A stretch of DNA of 31,550 bases. It comes from an uncultured Lachnospiraceae bacterium (GTDB lineage Bacteria; Bacillota; Clostridia; Lachnospirales; Lachnospiraceae). The notes beneath the pieces were generated by a model. It made no database searches and was not told where the DNA came from. It saw only the letters and a program-made list of their open reading frames with translations. The position numbers and the translations under genes were made by a program. Of this stretch, positions 19,920-27,649 are shown one piece after another. The DNA is taken from assembly GCA_900554415.1 (NCBI GenBank), contig USGU01000019.1:1-31550 (forward strand). Reading direction: 5' to 3'. Within the stretch, counting starts at the first letter, position 1. Every line of letters begins with the position of its first letter.

Positions 19920-21209
19920 ATGGCTTATACAAGTGTTATCCCCGTCCACCGCCTGGACCGTTCCATCGAATATGTGAAAGACAAAGAAAAAACCACACAG
20001 AAAGCAGACTCTCTGGAGGCTGCCATCGATTATGCCATGAACCGGACCAAGACGGAACAGGCGGTCTTCGAAGATACCATCGGATGCACCAATGAAAATG
20101 CGTATGAAGATATGGTGGCAACGAAAAGGAGATTCCATAAGATGGGCGGTGTAGAAGGATACCATCTGGTACAGAGTTTTGCGGAAGGTGAGGTGACACC
20201 GGAACTGGCACATCTCATCGGGCAGGAACTGGCAGACCGGCTCTTAAAAGGACAGTATGAAGTTGTTATCACAACGCATCTGAATACCAGACATTATCAT
20301 AACCACATTGTCTGGAATTCTGTAAGCATGGTGGACGGACATAAGTACCATAGTAATGCCAAGAGTTATTATACGGAGATCCGCAAGATTTCCGATGACC
20401 TGTGCAGAAAATATGGTCTGTCTATCATTGAATCCAATCAGAAAAAATCAATCCCTTATGTACAGTGGAAAGCAGAACAGGAAGGAAAACCGACATGGAG
20501 AACGGCGATCCGTTTGGATATCAGGGAATCGGTACAGGAAAGCTACTCCTGGTCACAATTCCTAAAAGAGATGGAAAAGCGGGGTTATACATGGAAACTG
20601 AACAGGAAATACATTTCTTTAAATGCTCCGGGAATGGAGCGGTATATCCGTCTGCGTTCTCTTGGAAAAAACTATTCCGAAGAGGAAATACGTGGGCAGA
20701 TACTACAGCCAAAAGTGAAACGAGTCTATCAAAAGGCAGTACAGATTCATCCCAAAAAGAAACTGACCGGGATTCAGGCATTGTATTATTCCTATTTATA
20801 TCAAATGGGGGTACTGCCAAAAAGACCGAAAAGGAGTCCATACGCTGTCAGAGAGGATATCCGGAAACTGGACCGCAGGATTGAACAGATTGAATTTCTA
20901 ATGAAACATAACATCATAACCAGAGAGCAGCTTGCCGCATACCGAGAGCCATTGCAAAAGCAGATTGCGGAACTTATGAAAGAACGCAGAAGATTGTATC
21001 GGAATGGGGGCAGGGAGACTGGGGAAGAACGATTGTCCGAAATCAATGAGGAATTGAAGCGACTCCGTAAGGAAGTTCGTATGACCGTTCAGATTGAGAA
21101 ACATTCCTTGGAAATCGAAGCGAAACTTCAGAAAGTAGAAGAACAGAGTCAGGATGAAAAATGTGTGGAAGATAAAGAAAAAATGCAGAAGAGTCAGGAG
21201 GTGAGATAA
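19920..21209 (+). CDS. Relaxase, MobA/VirD2 family (MOBP type)
   Basis: This 429-residue protein nicks oriT and stays bound to the transferred strand. The N-terminal relaxase domain covers about residues 1-230. SVIPVHRLDRSIEYVKD holds the early motif, and the metal-binding three-histidine motif is TTHLNTRHYHNHIVWNSVS near residue 125. YHSNAKSYYTEIRKISDDLC follows, as in the Relaxase family. A catalytic tyrosine is expected in the N-terminal motif, and Tyr18 in SIEYVKD or the N-terminal Tyr3 are candidates. The C-terminal 170 residues are basic, coiled-coil helices (EQIEFLMKHNIITREQLAAY, then EEIRGQ-type segments) that probably contact MobC or the coupling protein. It is in an operon with mobC before it and PcfB (DUF3801) two bases after it. 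Confidence 0.92.
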   Translation: MAYTSVIPVHRLDRSIEYVKDKEKTTQKADSLEAAIDYAMNRTKTEQAVFEDTIGCTNENAYEDMVATKRRFHKMGGVEGYHLVQSFAEGEVTPELAHLIGQELADRLLKGQYEVVITTHLNTRHYHNHIVWNSVSMVDGHKYHSNAKSYYTEIRKISDDLCRKYGLSIIESNQKKSIPYVQWKAEQEGKPTWRTAIRLDIRESVQESYSWSQFLKEMEKRGYTWKLNRKYISLNAPGMERYIRLRSLGKNYSEEEIRGQILQPKVKRVYQKAVQIHPKKKLTGIQALYYSYLYQMGVLPKRPKRSPYAVREDIRKLDRRIEQIEFLMKHNIITREQLAAYREPLQKQIAELMKERRRLYRNGGRETGEERLSEINEELKRLRKEVRMTVQIEKHSLEIEAKLQKVEEQSQDEKCVEDKEKMQKSQEVR

Positions 21210-21211
21210 GT

Positions 21212-22018
21212 ATGAATTATGGAGCAGAACCGGCTGATCAGGTGGTGCGGTACAGTCTGGAAGGAATGGAATACTCTTTGAAGATTACCGGAAATGTGGC
21301 AAAGCACGTGGCAATCTTTATTGCAGCCGCCCTGAAAGATCAGAAAAAGACAAGAGGGAAAACAAGACTTACCAGAATGTTAAAGGAACAGCGCCCGATG
21401 AAATTTTTTACTGTTCCGGGTGACCGTCTGAAAGAATTTGCAAAAGAAGCCAAGGCGAGAGGTATCTTATATGTAGTCATCAAAGATAAGGTGAATCCGG
21501 ACCAGACAGAGGTCATGGTATTTGCAGATGATGCCGCGAAGATGAACCGGGTATTAGACCGGATGAATCTGGATTTTGTAAAAGCAGAATCAGGTTCTAT
21601 GGTTACAGAAGCAGTGGAAAAAGAGACTGCACCGGAAAAGACAGAAAACCAGATGGAAAAAGAATCAAGGGAGAATGTACGGACAGAGACCGTTGTCCTG
21701 CCGGAAGGCAAGATAGAATTTGAACTGGACGATGCGGAAGAAATGTTCCAGATCGGGGATGAGGCTTTCCCGGAAGGAAATTTTACACAGGCGCAGGAGG
21801 GGGAAGAAAAGAATCCATCCGAACCTTTCTCGCGCAACAGAAATACTTCTTCCGATCGGGAAACTAGCTGGAAAGAAAAGAATGAAAAACCATCTGTGCG
21901 GAAAGAACTCGGAGATATCCGCAAGGAACAGGAAGAGAAACGTAAGAGGCCGGACAGACGGAAAAATGCCAGAGAGAGCCGGAAGAAACGTAAGAATATG
22001 AAAACGAAAGGCAGGTAA
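21212..22018 (+). CDS. DUF3801 / PcfB-family conjugation protein
   Basis: This 268-residue protein has a folded N-terminal domain at residues 1-135 typical of PcfB/DUF3801. It includes MEYSLKITGNVAKHVAIFIAAAL, the basic KDQKKTRGKTRLTRMLKEQR, FFTVPGDRLKEFAKEAKARG and VMVFADDAAKMNRVLDRM. The remaining half is low-complexity: first acidic (DDAEEMFQIGDEAFPEGNF), then strongly basic at the C-terminus (RKRPDRRKNARESRKKRKN). PcfB of pCF10 is an accessory factor that works with the relaxase and coupling protein. ATG 21212 lies two bases after the relaxase stop. Its own stop overlaps the next ATG (TAATG). Confidence 0.85.
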   Translation: MNYGAEPADQVVRYSLEGMEYSLKITGNVAKHVAIFIAAALKDQKKTRGKTRLTRMLKEQRPMKFFTVPGDRLKEFAKEAKARGILYVVIKDKVNPDQTEVMVFADDAAKMNRVLDRMNLDFVKAESGSMVTEAVEKETAPEKTENQMEKESRENVRTETVVLPEGKIEFELDDAEEMFQIGDEAFPEGNFTQAQEGEEKNPSEPFSRNRNTSSDRETSWKEKNEKPSVRKELGDIRKEQEEKRKRPDRRKNARESRKKRKNMKTKGR

Positions 22019-22995
22019 TGTATATGGATTTAACAGATATGATTTCAGGTGGAACGGAAGAGCAAGTTCCAGAACAGAAGTTGACCAAGGAAGAATATGC
22101 AGCCAAGAAGCAGCAGGAAAGAGAAGAGGTATGGGCTGAAGTAGATTCACAGGCACAGGGAGTTTTTCAGGATGGAGAAAAACTGAAAGGCTTTCTGGAT
22201 TTTATGGCAGAGTGTAATACACAGAGAACTCCGAATCTGCTTTTGATCTACGGACAGCATCCGGATTTTAAGGTGGTAAGGTCTTATGAACGCTGGAGAG
22301 AAGAACACCGTTCAGTAAAAGCAGGGGAGCATGGCATTACTTATATGATTTCCACTGAATATGAAAAAGATGGAGAAATGCGGAGAGGGTATACGATCGG
22401 AAAAGGATTTGACATCAGCCAGATGACAGGGAAGCCATTGGAAGAACGCCCTCAGCGAAGCCTGACAGAACTGGTAGGAGCTGTCTTAAAAGACCAGTCG
22501 GTACGTGTGCAGATTGAGGATAATCTGCCAGACAAAGTGCAGGCCCAGTACAATCCAAGATATCGTACCATCTATATCCGCAACGGAATGAGTGAAGTAA
22601 CGACATTCCATGCACTGAACAGAGAACTGGCGTGTGCAGCACTGGACCAGCATACCGGAACCTACAGCCGACAGAAAGTCAGCGCACAGGCTTATTGTGC
22701 TGCCTATGTGATTGCAAAACGTTATGGTGTGGATGTCACCGGATTCAATCTGGAGTATATTGCACAGAGGAATGAATGCGGAAAGAAAGATCCGCAGGAA
22801 CTGAGAGACTTTTTAAATGATGTCCGTCAGGCTTCCTACAGTATCCGAAACCATATCGAACGGAATTTTGGTGCAAAGGAACAGGAGTATGTAACCGATG
22901 AGTTTGCAATCGGAGACCCTGTAAAAACACCGGAAACCAAGGATGAAAAAGCATCCGGAAAAGAGAAAAAAGCAAAGAGCCAGCCGGAACGATAA
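22018..22995 (+). CDS. ArdC-like ssDNA-binding domain protein
   Basis: This 325-residue protein has an ArdC N-terminal-like domain at about residues 45-150. Marks are FLDFMAECNTQRTPNLLLIY, PDFKVVRSYERWREEHRSVK and GEHGITYMISTEYEKDG. These domains bind single-stranded DNA and may shield the incoming strand. A metallopeptidase-like region follows (RTIYIRNGMSEVTTFHALNR, then ELACAALDQ). The usual HExxH-type zinc site is absent there: the positions read R-E-L-A-C. The protease activity is therefore probably lost. The C-terminal lysine-rich tail is disordered. ATG 22018 overlaps the upstream stop. ATG 22024 is an alternative with better spacing from AGG at 22013-22015. Confidence 0.75.
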   Translation: MYMDLTDMISGGTEEQVPEQKLTKEEYAAKKQQEREEVWAEVDSQAQGVFQDGEKLKGFLDFMAECNTQRTPNLLLIYGQHPDFKVVRSYERWREEHRSVKAGEHGITYMISTEYEKDGEMRRGYTIGKGFDISQMTGKPLEERPQRSLTELVGAVLKDQSVRVQIEDNLPDKVQAQYNPRYRTIYIRNGMSEVTTFHALNRELACAALDQHTGTYSRQKVSAQAYCAAYVIAKRYGVDVTGFNLEYIAQRNECGKKDPQELRDFLNDVRQASYSIRNHIERNFGAKEQEYVTDEFAIGDPVKTPETKDEKASGKEKKAKSQPER

Positions 22996-23044
22996 AAGTG
23001 AAAAAGTTGGACGGTTGGAGTAGCTATTACGGAGGTCTTGTGAT

Positions 23045-23107
23045 ATGGTTGGTGTAACAAAAAAAGGAGGTCAGCCAGATGACAAAATACTATTTGAAGA
23101 TGGATAA
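23045..23107 (+). other. Possible 20-codon upstream ORF overlapping the next gene start
   Basis: ATG 23045 has an excellent ribosome site, GGAGGT (23031-23036), and reads MVGVTKKGGQPDDKILFEDG before TAA at 23105. It runs through the ribosome site and start of the 23079 gene in another frame. It may couple translation of that gene or be the remains of a longer gene. Confidence 0.35.
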
Positions 23108-23390
23108 CATTATGAAAAATATGTTCGTGGTGGCACTGAATGATGAGCTGCAGGCACAGAATGAGCAGGACGAATGTTTGGAAGAAACGAAAGCTCTTCT
23201 GAAAAAAGTAAGTGAATACGACCTCACTCAGAAACGACTGCAGATTACAGCTGGGGAACAAAGGCAGATCCGTAAGGCACTGAACAGACTCAGAAGTAAA
23301 TATCTTGCAGCCGGAAGATACAGTGATGGAATAGACAAAGTTATTATTCAGGTTGCAAAACCGAATACTAGCAGACACATGTTCTGGTAG
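23079..23390 (+). CDS. Small ICE protein of unknown function
   Basis: This 103-residue protein is predicted to be mainly helical: MDNIMKNMFVVALNDELQ, ECLEETKALLKKVSEYDLTQ and TAGEQRQIRKALNRLRSKYL. It has no signal or membrane segment. ATG 23079 has a very strong ribosome site (AAAAAAAGGAGG, ending 23070, eight bases before). I recognise no named family. Proteins of this size commonly precede DUF4314 on CTn4-like elements. The helical, charged composition would suit a small DNA- or protein-binding factor of the transfer operon. Confidence 0.65.
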   Translation: MTKYYLKMDNIMKNMFVVALNDELQAQNEQDECLEETKALLKKVSEYDLTQKRLQITAGEQRQIRKALNRLRSKYLAAGRYSDGIDKVIIQVAKPNTSRHMFW

Positions 23391-23406
23391 AGAAAGGAGT
23401 GGTTGA

Positions 23407-23685
23407 TTGGTCATTTATTCAAGAGAAAAAGTGGCAAGACTTAGAAAACAGTATCCGGCAGGAACAAGAATCTGTCTGAATTCGATGGATGGAGAAGCGG
23501 GTATGCCGCAGGGACTGGAAGGAACTGTGCAGTATGTGGATGATGCAGGCCAGCTTGGTGTTAAGTGGGACAACGGCAGAAGTCTCTCACTGATACCGGG
23601 AGTGGATTCCTTTCATAAGAAAGAAGGACAGGGACATCCAGAAGAAAAGCCACGCAAGAAAAGAGAATCTGACTTGCAGAGATAA
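23407..23685 (+). CDS. DUF4314 domain protein
   Basis: This 92-residue protein contains an SH3-like beta barrel, typical of DUF4314, in the first 70 residues. Marks are VARLRKQYPAGTRICLNSM, the GMPQGLEGTVQYVDDAGQLG turn, and VKWDNGRSLSLIPGVDSF. The tail is basic (EEKPRKKRESDLQR). TTG 23407 is the start, seven bases after AAAGGAG. DUF4314 proteins are regular members of Tn1549/CTn4 transfer operons and their role is unknown. The stop TAA shares bases with the putative ATA start of the following VirD4 gene. Confidence 0.85.
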   Translation: MVIYSREKVARLRKQYPAGTRICLNSMDGEAGMPQGLEGTVQYVDDAGQLGVKWDNGRSLSLIPGVDSFHKKEGQGHPEEKPRKKRESDLQR

Positions 23686-25433
23686 GTACAAAAAAGCAGG
23701 ACTGGGTTCTGTATCTTGTCTTTCTGCCATTTGTCTGGTGGGCGGCAGCGATAACCGCTTGTGCCATTGCACCGGATAAGAATTTTATTCAAATCTTAGA
23801 AACGCTGAACGAAAAACTCGAACAGCCGTTTTTTATCACGTATACACCGTATACGTTCAAATGTATTCTGATATTCACAGCAGCCTATTTCTTAGGCATT
23901 GGTATTTATGAATCCCAAAAAAGAAATTATAGAAGAGGCGTGGAACATGGTTCCGCAAAATGGGGCAACGTGTCCGAAATCTGCAGACGTTACTGCGAAA
24001 AGCAGTACACGCAGAATCTGCTTTTAACACAGCATTTCCGCATGGGACTGGACGGTTATAAGCACAAACGAAATCTAAATGTGCTGGTAGTCGGAGGTTC
24101 AGGAGCAGGAAAGAGCCGGACGTATGCAATCCCAAACATCATGCAGTGCAACTGTTCGATGGTGATTACTGATCCCAAGGCAGAACTTTTGCGTAAAACC
24201 GGAGGTGTTCTGGAACGGAATGGATACGAAGTCCGGGTTTTCGATTTAATCAATCCGGAGACTTCCTGGTGTTATAACCCGTTTGCGTATGTCCGGGATG
24301 ATAAGGATGTACTAAAGCTGATCAATAACCTGATCCGCAACACAACACCGAAGGGAGCGCAGAGTTCAGACCCGTTCTGGGAGAAGTCCGAGACTGCACT
24401 TTTACAGGCACTTATGCTGTATTTACTGCATGAAGCTCCACCGGAAGAACAGAACTTCCCGATGATTATGGAAATGCTTGGAAGCGCACAGGTCAAAGAA
24501 GATGATGAGGATTACCAGTCACCATTGGACATTTTGTTTGAAAGACTGGAAATGCGGGACCCAGAGAGTATTGCGGTCAAGCAGTATGCCATTTATAAGC
24601 AGGCGGCCGGAAAGACTGCAAAGTCGATTTTAATCTCGGTTGGTGTCCGTCTGGCAGCTTTTAACCTGAAACAGATCGCCAACCTGACCTGTACGGATGA
24701 ACTGGACTTATACAGTATCGGGGAGAAAAAAGTAGCACTGTTTTGCTGCATTCCGGATGCGGACACCAGTATGAATTATCTGGTCGGCATGATTTACAGC
24801 AATCTGTTTCAGACACTGTATTATGTGGCAGACCGGAAGTACGGAGGAAGGCTTCCGATTCCGGTACACTGCATCATGGATGAATGGCCAAACGTAGCCT
24901 TGCCGGATGATTTTGACAAGATTCTGGCAACCATGCGTTCCAGAGGGATTTCCTGCAGTATCATCATCCAGAATATTGCACAGATGAAAGCCTTGTTTAA
25001 AGACTCGTATGAGAGCCTTATCGGTAACTGCGATGAATTTTTATATTTGGGTGGAAATGAAAAAGAAGGACATAAGTATGTCTCGGAATTATTGGGAAAA
25101 GAGACATTGGATACCAATACCTACGGACAGACAAAAGGGCGTAGCGGCAGCTATTCGGTGAATTATCAGCAGACAGGAAGGGAACTTTTAACACCGGATG
25201 AAATACGGCTTTTAGATAACCGCAAAGCGATTTTGTTTATTCGTGGGGAGCGTCCGATCATGGACGATAAATATGATTTAAAAAAGCATGTGAATTTCAG
25301 ATACACAGAGGACGGTGGTGCATCACCTTATGATTATGCGAAAACACCACTGGCTCACGACGACCTAAAGATTGACATTAACAGATTAGACGACTACGAA
25401 CTGCTGTCTACCGAGGACATCCTTGGTGAATAG
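23682..25433 (+). CDS. virD4: VirD4-like coupling protein (CD1115 family), apparent ATA start
   Basis: This type IV coupling ATPase of about 583 residues passes the relaxase-DNA complex to the mating channel. Two membrane helices lie near the N-terminus (VLYLVFLPFVWWAAAITA at about 9-30, and FKCILIFTAAYFLGIGIY at about 58-75). Walker A is VVGGSGAGKSRTYAIP near residue 137, and Walker B is HCIMDEWPNVALP near 395. RSRGISCSIIIQNIAQMK and FLYLGGNEKEGHKYVSELLG follow, as in VirD4/TraG proteins. The first ordinary start in this frame is GTG 23940, which would remove both membrane helices. The frame is open back to a TGA just before 23673. ATA at 23682 (reading STKKQDWVLY after it) overlaps the DUF4314 stop. 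An ATGA overlap mutated to ATAA would explain it. Translation may be weak but coupled. Confidence 0.88.
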   Translation: MSTKKQDWVLYLVFLPFVWWAAAITACAIAPDKNFIQILETLNEKLEQPFFITYTPYTFKCILIFTAAYFLGIGIYESQKRNYRRGVEHGSAKWGNVSEICRRYCEKQYTQNLLLTQHFRMGLDGYKHKRNLNVLVVGGSGAGKSRTYAIPNIMQCNCSMVITDPKAELLRKTGGVLERNGYEVRVFDLINPETSWCYNPFAYVRDDKDVLKLINNLIRNTTPKGAQSSDPFWEKSETALLQALMLYLLHEAPPEEQNFPMIMEMLGSAQVKEDDEDYQSPLDILFERLEMRDPESIAVKQYAIYKQAAGKTAKSILISVGVRLAAFNLKQIANLTCTDELDLYSIGEKKVALFCCIPDADTSMNYLVGMIYSNLFQTLYYVADRKYGGRLPIPVHCIMDEWPNVALPDDFDKILATMRSRGISCSIIIQNIAQMKALFKDSYESLIGNCDEFLYLGGNEKEGHKYVSELLGKETLDTNTYGQTKGRSGSYSVNYQQTGRELLTPDEIRLLDNRKAILFIRGERPIMDDKYDLKKHVNFRYTEDGGASPYDYAKTPLAHDDLKIDINRLDDYELLSTEDILGE

Positions 25434-25464
25434 CAGTTTTTTTGATGGATTGGAGTGATGTGTA

Positions 25465-25839
25465 TTGAAGAAACTTCTCACAGGAGAAAAGAATAGAACA
25501 AAAAAGAATACAACTGAAAAAATGACAACCCCGATGCCGATGGGGAGAAAACAGAAAAAGTGGATGAGCCTTTATATGGCACTGGTACTGACCGTAACGG
25601 TTGGAGCAACGACCGCATTCGCAGCCGGTGATCCGTTATCCGTTATCAATAACCTGTCTACTTTTATTTTTTCCCTGATTCGTGCAATCGGTTTAATTTT
25701 GCTTGGATTTGGTGTTGTACAGGTTGGCCTGTCTTTAAAAAGCCATGATCCAAGCCAGAGGGCAAATGGATTTCTGACACTGGCCGGAGGGGTAATTATT
25801 ACGTTTGCCAAAGAAATCCTGGATTTGATTATGGCGTAA
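25465..25839 (+). CDS. Maff2-family small membrane protein
   Basis: This 124-residue protein has a basic N-terminus (KKLLTGEKNRTKKNTTEK), a signal-like helix WMSLYMALVLTVTVGATTAFAA, and two more hydrophobic helices (FIFSLIRAIGLILLGFGVVQVGL and GFLTLAGGVIITFAKEILDLI). The SHDPSQRANGF linker fits the Maff2 family. It resembles a small VirB2-like subunit in size and topology and lies just before the TrbL/VirB6-like gene, as in CTn4. It is probably a membrane-embedded part of the mating channel. TTG 25465 is seven bases after GGAGTG (25452-25457). Confidence 0.85.
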   Translation: MKKLLTGEKNRTKKNTTEKMTTPMPMGRKQKKWMSLYMALVLTVTVGATTAFAAGDPLSVINNLSTFIFSLIRAIGLILLGFGVVQVGLSLKSHDPSQRANGFLTLAGGVIITFAKEILDLIMA

Positions 25840-25869
25840 GCCTCTTTGAAAAAATATATCAGGAAACAG

Positions 25870-25893
25870 CAGGAGTGCCGGAAGGTACTCCTG
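25870..25893 (+). other. Hairpin between Maff2 and the TrbL-like gene
   Basis: CAGGAGTGCC (25870-25879) pairs with GGTACTCCTG (25884-25893) with one G-U pair and a GGAA tetraloop. No clear T run follows, so it is more likely an RNA stability or processing element than a full terminator. Confidence 0.5.
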
Positions 25894-25926
25894 TATTCAA
25901 AAATATGTTCAGGGAGGTGAGAGTTT

Positions 25927-26769
25927 TTGAGTGATAACTGGATTGTACAGAATCTAAACTCAGCACTATCCACATGGAGTGAAAAGATGGCAGAGCTGTG
26001 GACACTGCTGACGGAAAATCCGGCAACTTTTAAAGGTGGCGGCATCTGGCAGATTATGACCAATATCAATGATGCACTGACAGCCATTGCCTATGGCTTA
26101 CTGGTGTTATTTTTTGCAGCCGGAATCATAAAAACGTGTGGCAGTTTTACAGATATGAAAAAGCCGGAACATGTGCTAAAAGCATTTATCCGGTTTGCAC
26201 TTGCTCAGGGAGCAATCACATACGGAATGGAACTTATGCAGGCACTGTTTTCTATTGTGCAGGGAATCGTGACAACCGTAATGAGTGGCTCCAGTATGGC
26301 AGGAAGCGTGACAGAACTGCCAACGGAGATTGTAGATAAGATTGAGAGCGTGGGAATGCTGGAATCCATTCCGTTGTGGATTGTCACACTGCTTGGCAGT
26401 CTGCTGATCACTGTATTGTCATTTGTAATGATCCTGACAGTGTATGGCAGAATGTTCAAAATCTATATGTATACGGCAATCGCCCCGATTCCGATTTCCT
26501 CATTTGCAGGAGAACCCACGCAGTCCATCGGAAAGAACTTTATCCGTTCTTATATAGGCGTGTGTCTGGAAGGGGCAATTATAGCACTGGCATGTATTAT
26601 CTTTTCTGCTTATGCGGCAAGCCCTCCGGCTGTCGGAGATACGGAGCTGAGTGCAGTTACAATCGTGTGGAACTATGTAGGAGAGCTGGTATTCAATTTA
26701 CTGGTGCTGGTTGGAGCAATTAAGGCATCTGACCGTATTGTCAGAGAAATGATGGGACTTGGAGGTTAA
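25927..26769 (+). CDS. TrbL/VirB6-like conjugative channel membrane protein
   Basis: This 280-residue polytopic membrane protein has about six hydrophobic helices. They include ALTAIAYGLLVLFFAAGIIK, FALAQGAITYGMELMQALFS, IPLWIVTLLGSLLITVLSFV, the MFKIYMYTAIAPIPISSFAG segment typical of the TrbL/VirB6 group, and GVCLEGAIIALACIIFSAYA. It is expected to form part of the inner-membrane pore of the type IV secretion channel. TTG 25927 (LSDNWI) has a very strong GGGAGGTGAG site at 25911-25920. The DUF4313 gene follows four bases after the stop and takes its ribosome site from the last codons. Confidence 0.88.
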   Translation: MSDNWIVQNLNSALSTWSEKMAELWTLLTENPATFKGGGIWQIMTNINDALTAIAYGLLVLFFAAGIIKTCGSFTDMKKPEHVLKAFIRFALAQGAITYGMELMQALFSIVQGIVTTVMSGSSMAGSVTELPTEIVDKIESVGMLESIPLWIVTLLGSLLITVLSFVMILTVYGRMFKIYMYTAIAPIPISSFAGEPTQSIGKNFIRSYIGVCLEGAIIALACIIFSAYAASPPAVGDTELSAVTIVWNYVGELVFNLLVLVGAIKASDRIVREMMGLGG

Positions 26770-26773
26770 AAAT

Positions 26774-27205
26774 ATGGATACAAAGAAAACATTAAGATAT
26801 AACTGGGAATTTGGGCGTGAGACAGTAGCGATACGAGTGAGCTCTTATCTGAACAATGGAAATTTATATGTAGGACTCTGCCATAAGGAAGGGAGAGAAT
26901 GGGAAGATTTTGGAGATGTAACCATTAATCTGCCCTATCAGTTCTTAGAACCAAATGAGGCTTTTATAACAGGAGATTTTACCAAGGATATGCTTCATTT
27001 TATCAAGGAACATAAACTTGGAAAAGTGTTGAATGAAACAGGAAGATCAGGATATGCAACCTATCAGAAGGTAGCGTTTGATCTAGCAAGACTTGCGGAA
27101 TTTGATCCGGAAGGCGTTGCAGAACATTGTAGATTTGCCGGGATAGAAGTACCGAAAGAAAAACCACAGAAAACGAAGAAACAAAACAGGGGAGAGGAAC
27201 GATAA
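26774..27205 (+). CDS. DUF4313 domain protein
   Basis: This 143-residue protein is recognised by LRYNWEFGRETVAIRVSSYL, NLYVGLCHKEGREWEDFGDVT, NLPYQFLEPNEAFITGDFTK and FDLARLAEFDPEGVAEHCRF, the usual DUF4313 pattern. It is a soluble alpha/beta protein with a basic tail (KEKPQKTKKQNRGEER). Homologues sit between the VirB6-like gene and prgI in CTn4-type operons and are of unknown function. ATG 26774 is chosen because GGAGGT (26761-26766) is seven bases upstream. Confidence 0.82.
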   Translation: MDTKKTLRYNWEFGRETVAIRVSSYLNNGNLYVGLCHKEGREWEDFGDVTINLPYQFLEPNEAFITGDFTKDMLHFIKEHKLGKVLNETGRSGYATYQKVAFDLARLAEFDPEGVAEHCRFAGIEVPKEKPQKTKKQNRGEER

Positions 27206-27208
27206 TTT

Positions 27209-27649
27209 ATGGAAGTAAAGATGAACAAAGAAATCAGGGACTATCAGGAATCCATGTTTATGGGACTGGACCTGAGACAATGTGTGTGTTCTGTTCTTGC
27301 GATTCTTACAGCAATCGGAATTTACTTTGGAATGCGTGATATTACCGGACAGGAAATAACCGGATGGCTGTGCGTGCTTGGTGCTGCTCCATTTGCTGCC
27401 TGCGGCTTCTTCAAATATCATGGTATGACAGCCGAACAGTTTTTATGGGCAGTGATCAAATCCGAATTGCTGTATCCGAAGAAACTGGTGTTTCAGTCGG
27501 AAGATATCTACTACTCCTGCATGCAGGAGACCATCTCGCTGGGAGAAAAGAATCAAAAGGATGGAGCGGAAATCATAAAAGAGCGGGAGCAAAAAGCAGA
27601 AGCAAAACAGAGAAAGAAACGCAAGGGAAGGAGTGATGCCTTTGATTAA
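27209..27649 (+). CDS. PrgI-family membrane protein
   Basis: This 146-residue protein starts with VKMNKEIRDYQESMFMGLDLRQ, a clear PrgI opening. It has two adjacent membrane helices (CVCSVLAILTAIGIYFGM and WLCVLGAAPFAACGFFKY) and a charged helical C-terminus. This is the VirB3-like position in Gram-positive type IV systems, normally next to VirB4. Its end overlaps the start of the VirB4 gene by about 14 bases, so the two are made together. Confidence 0.85.
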   Translation: MEVKMNKEIRDYQESMFMGLDLRQCVCSVLAILTAIGIYFGMRDITGQEITGWLCVLGAAPFAACGFFKYHGMTAEQFLWAVIKSELLYPKKLVFQSEDIYYSCMQETISLGEKNQKDGAEIIKEREQKAEAKQRKKRKGRSDAFD

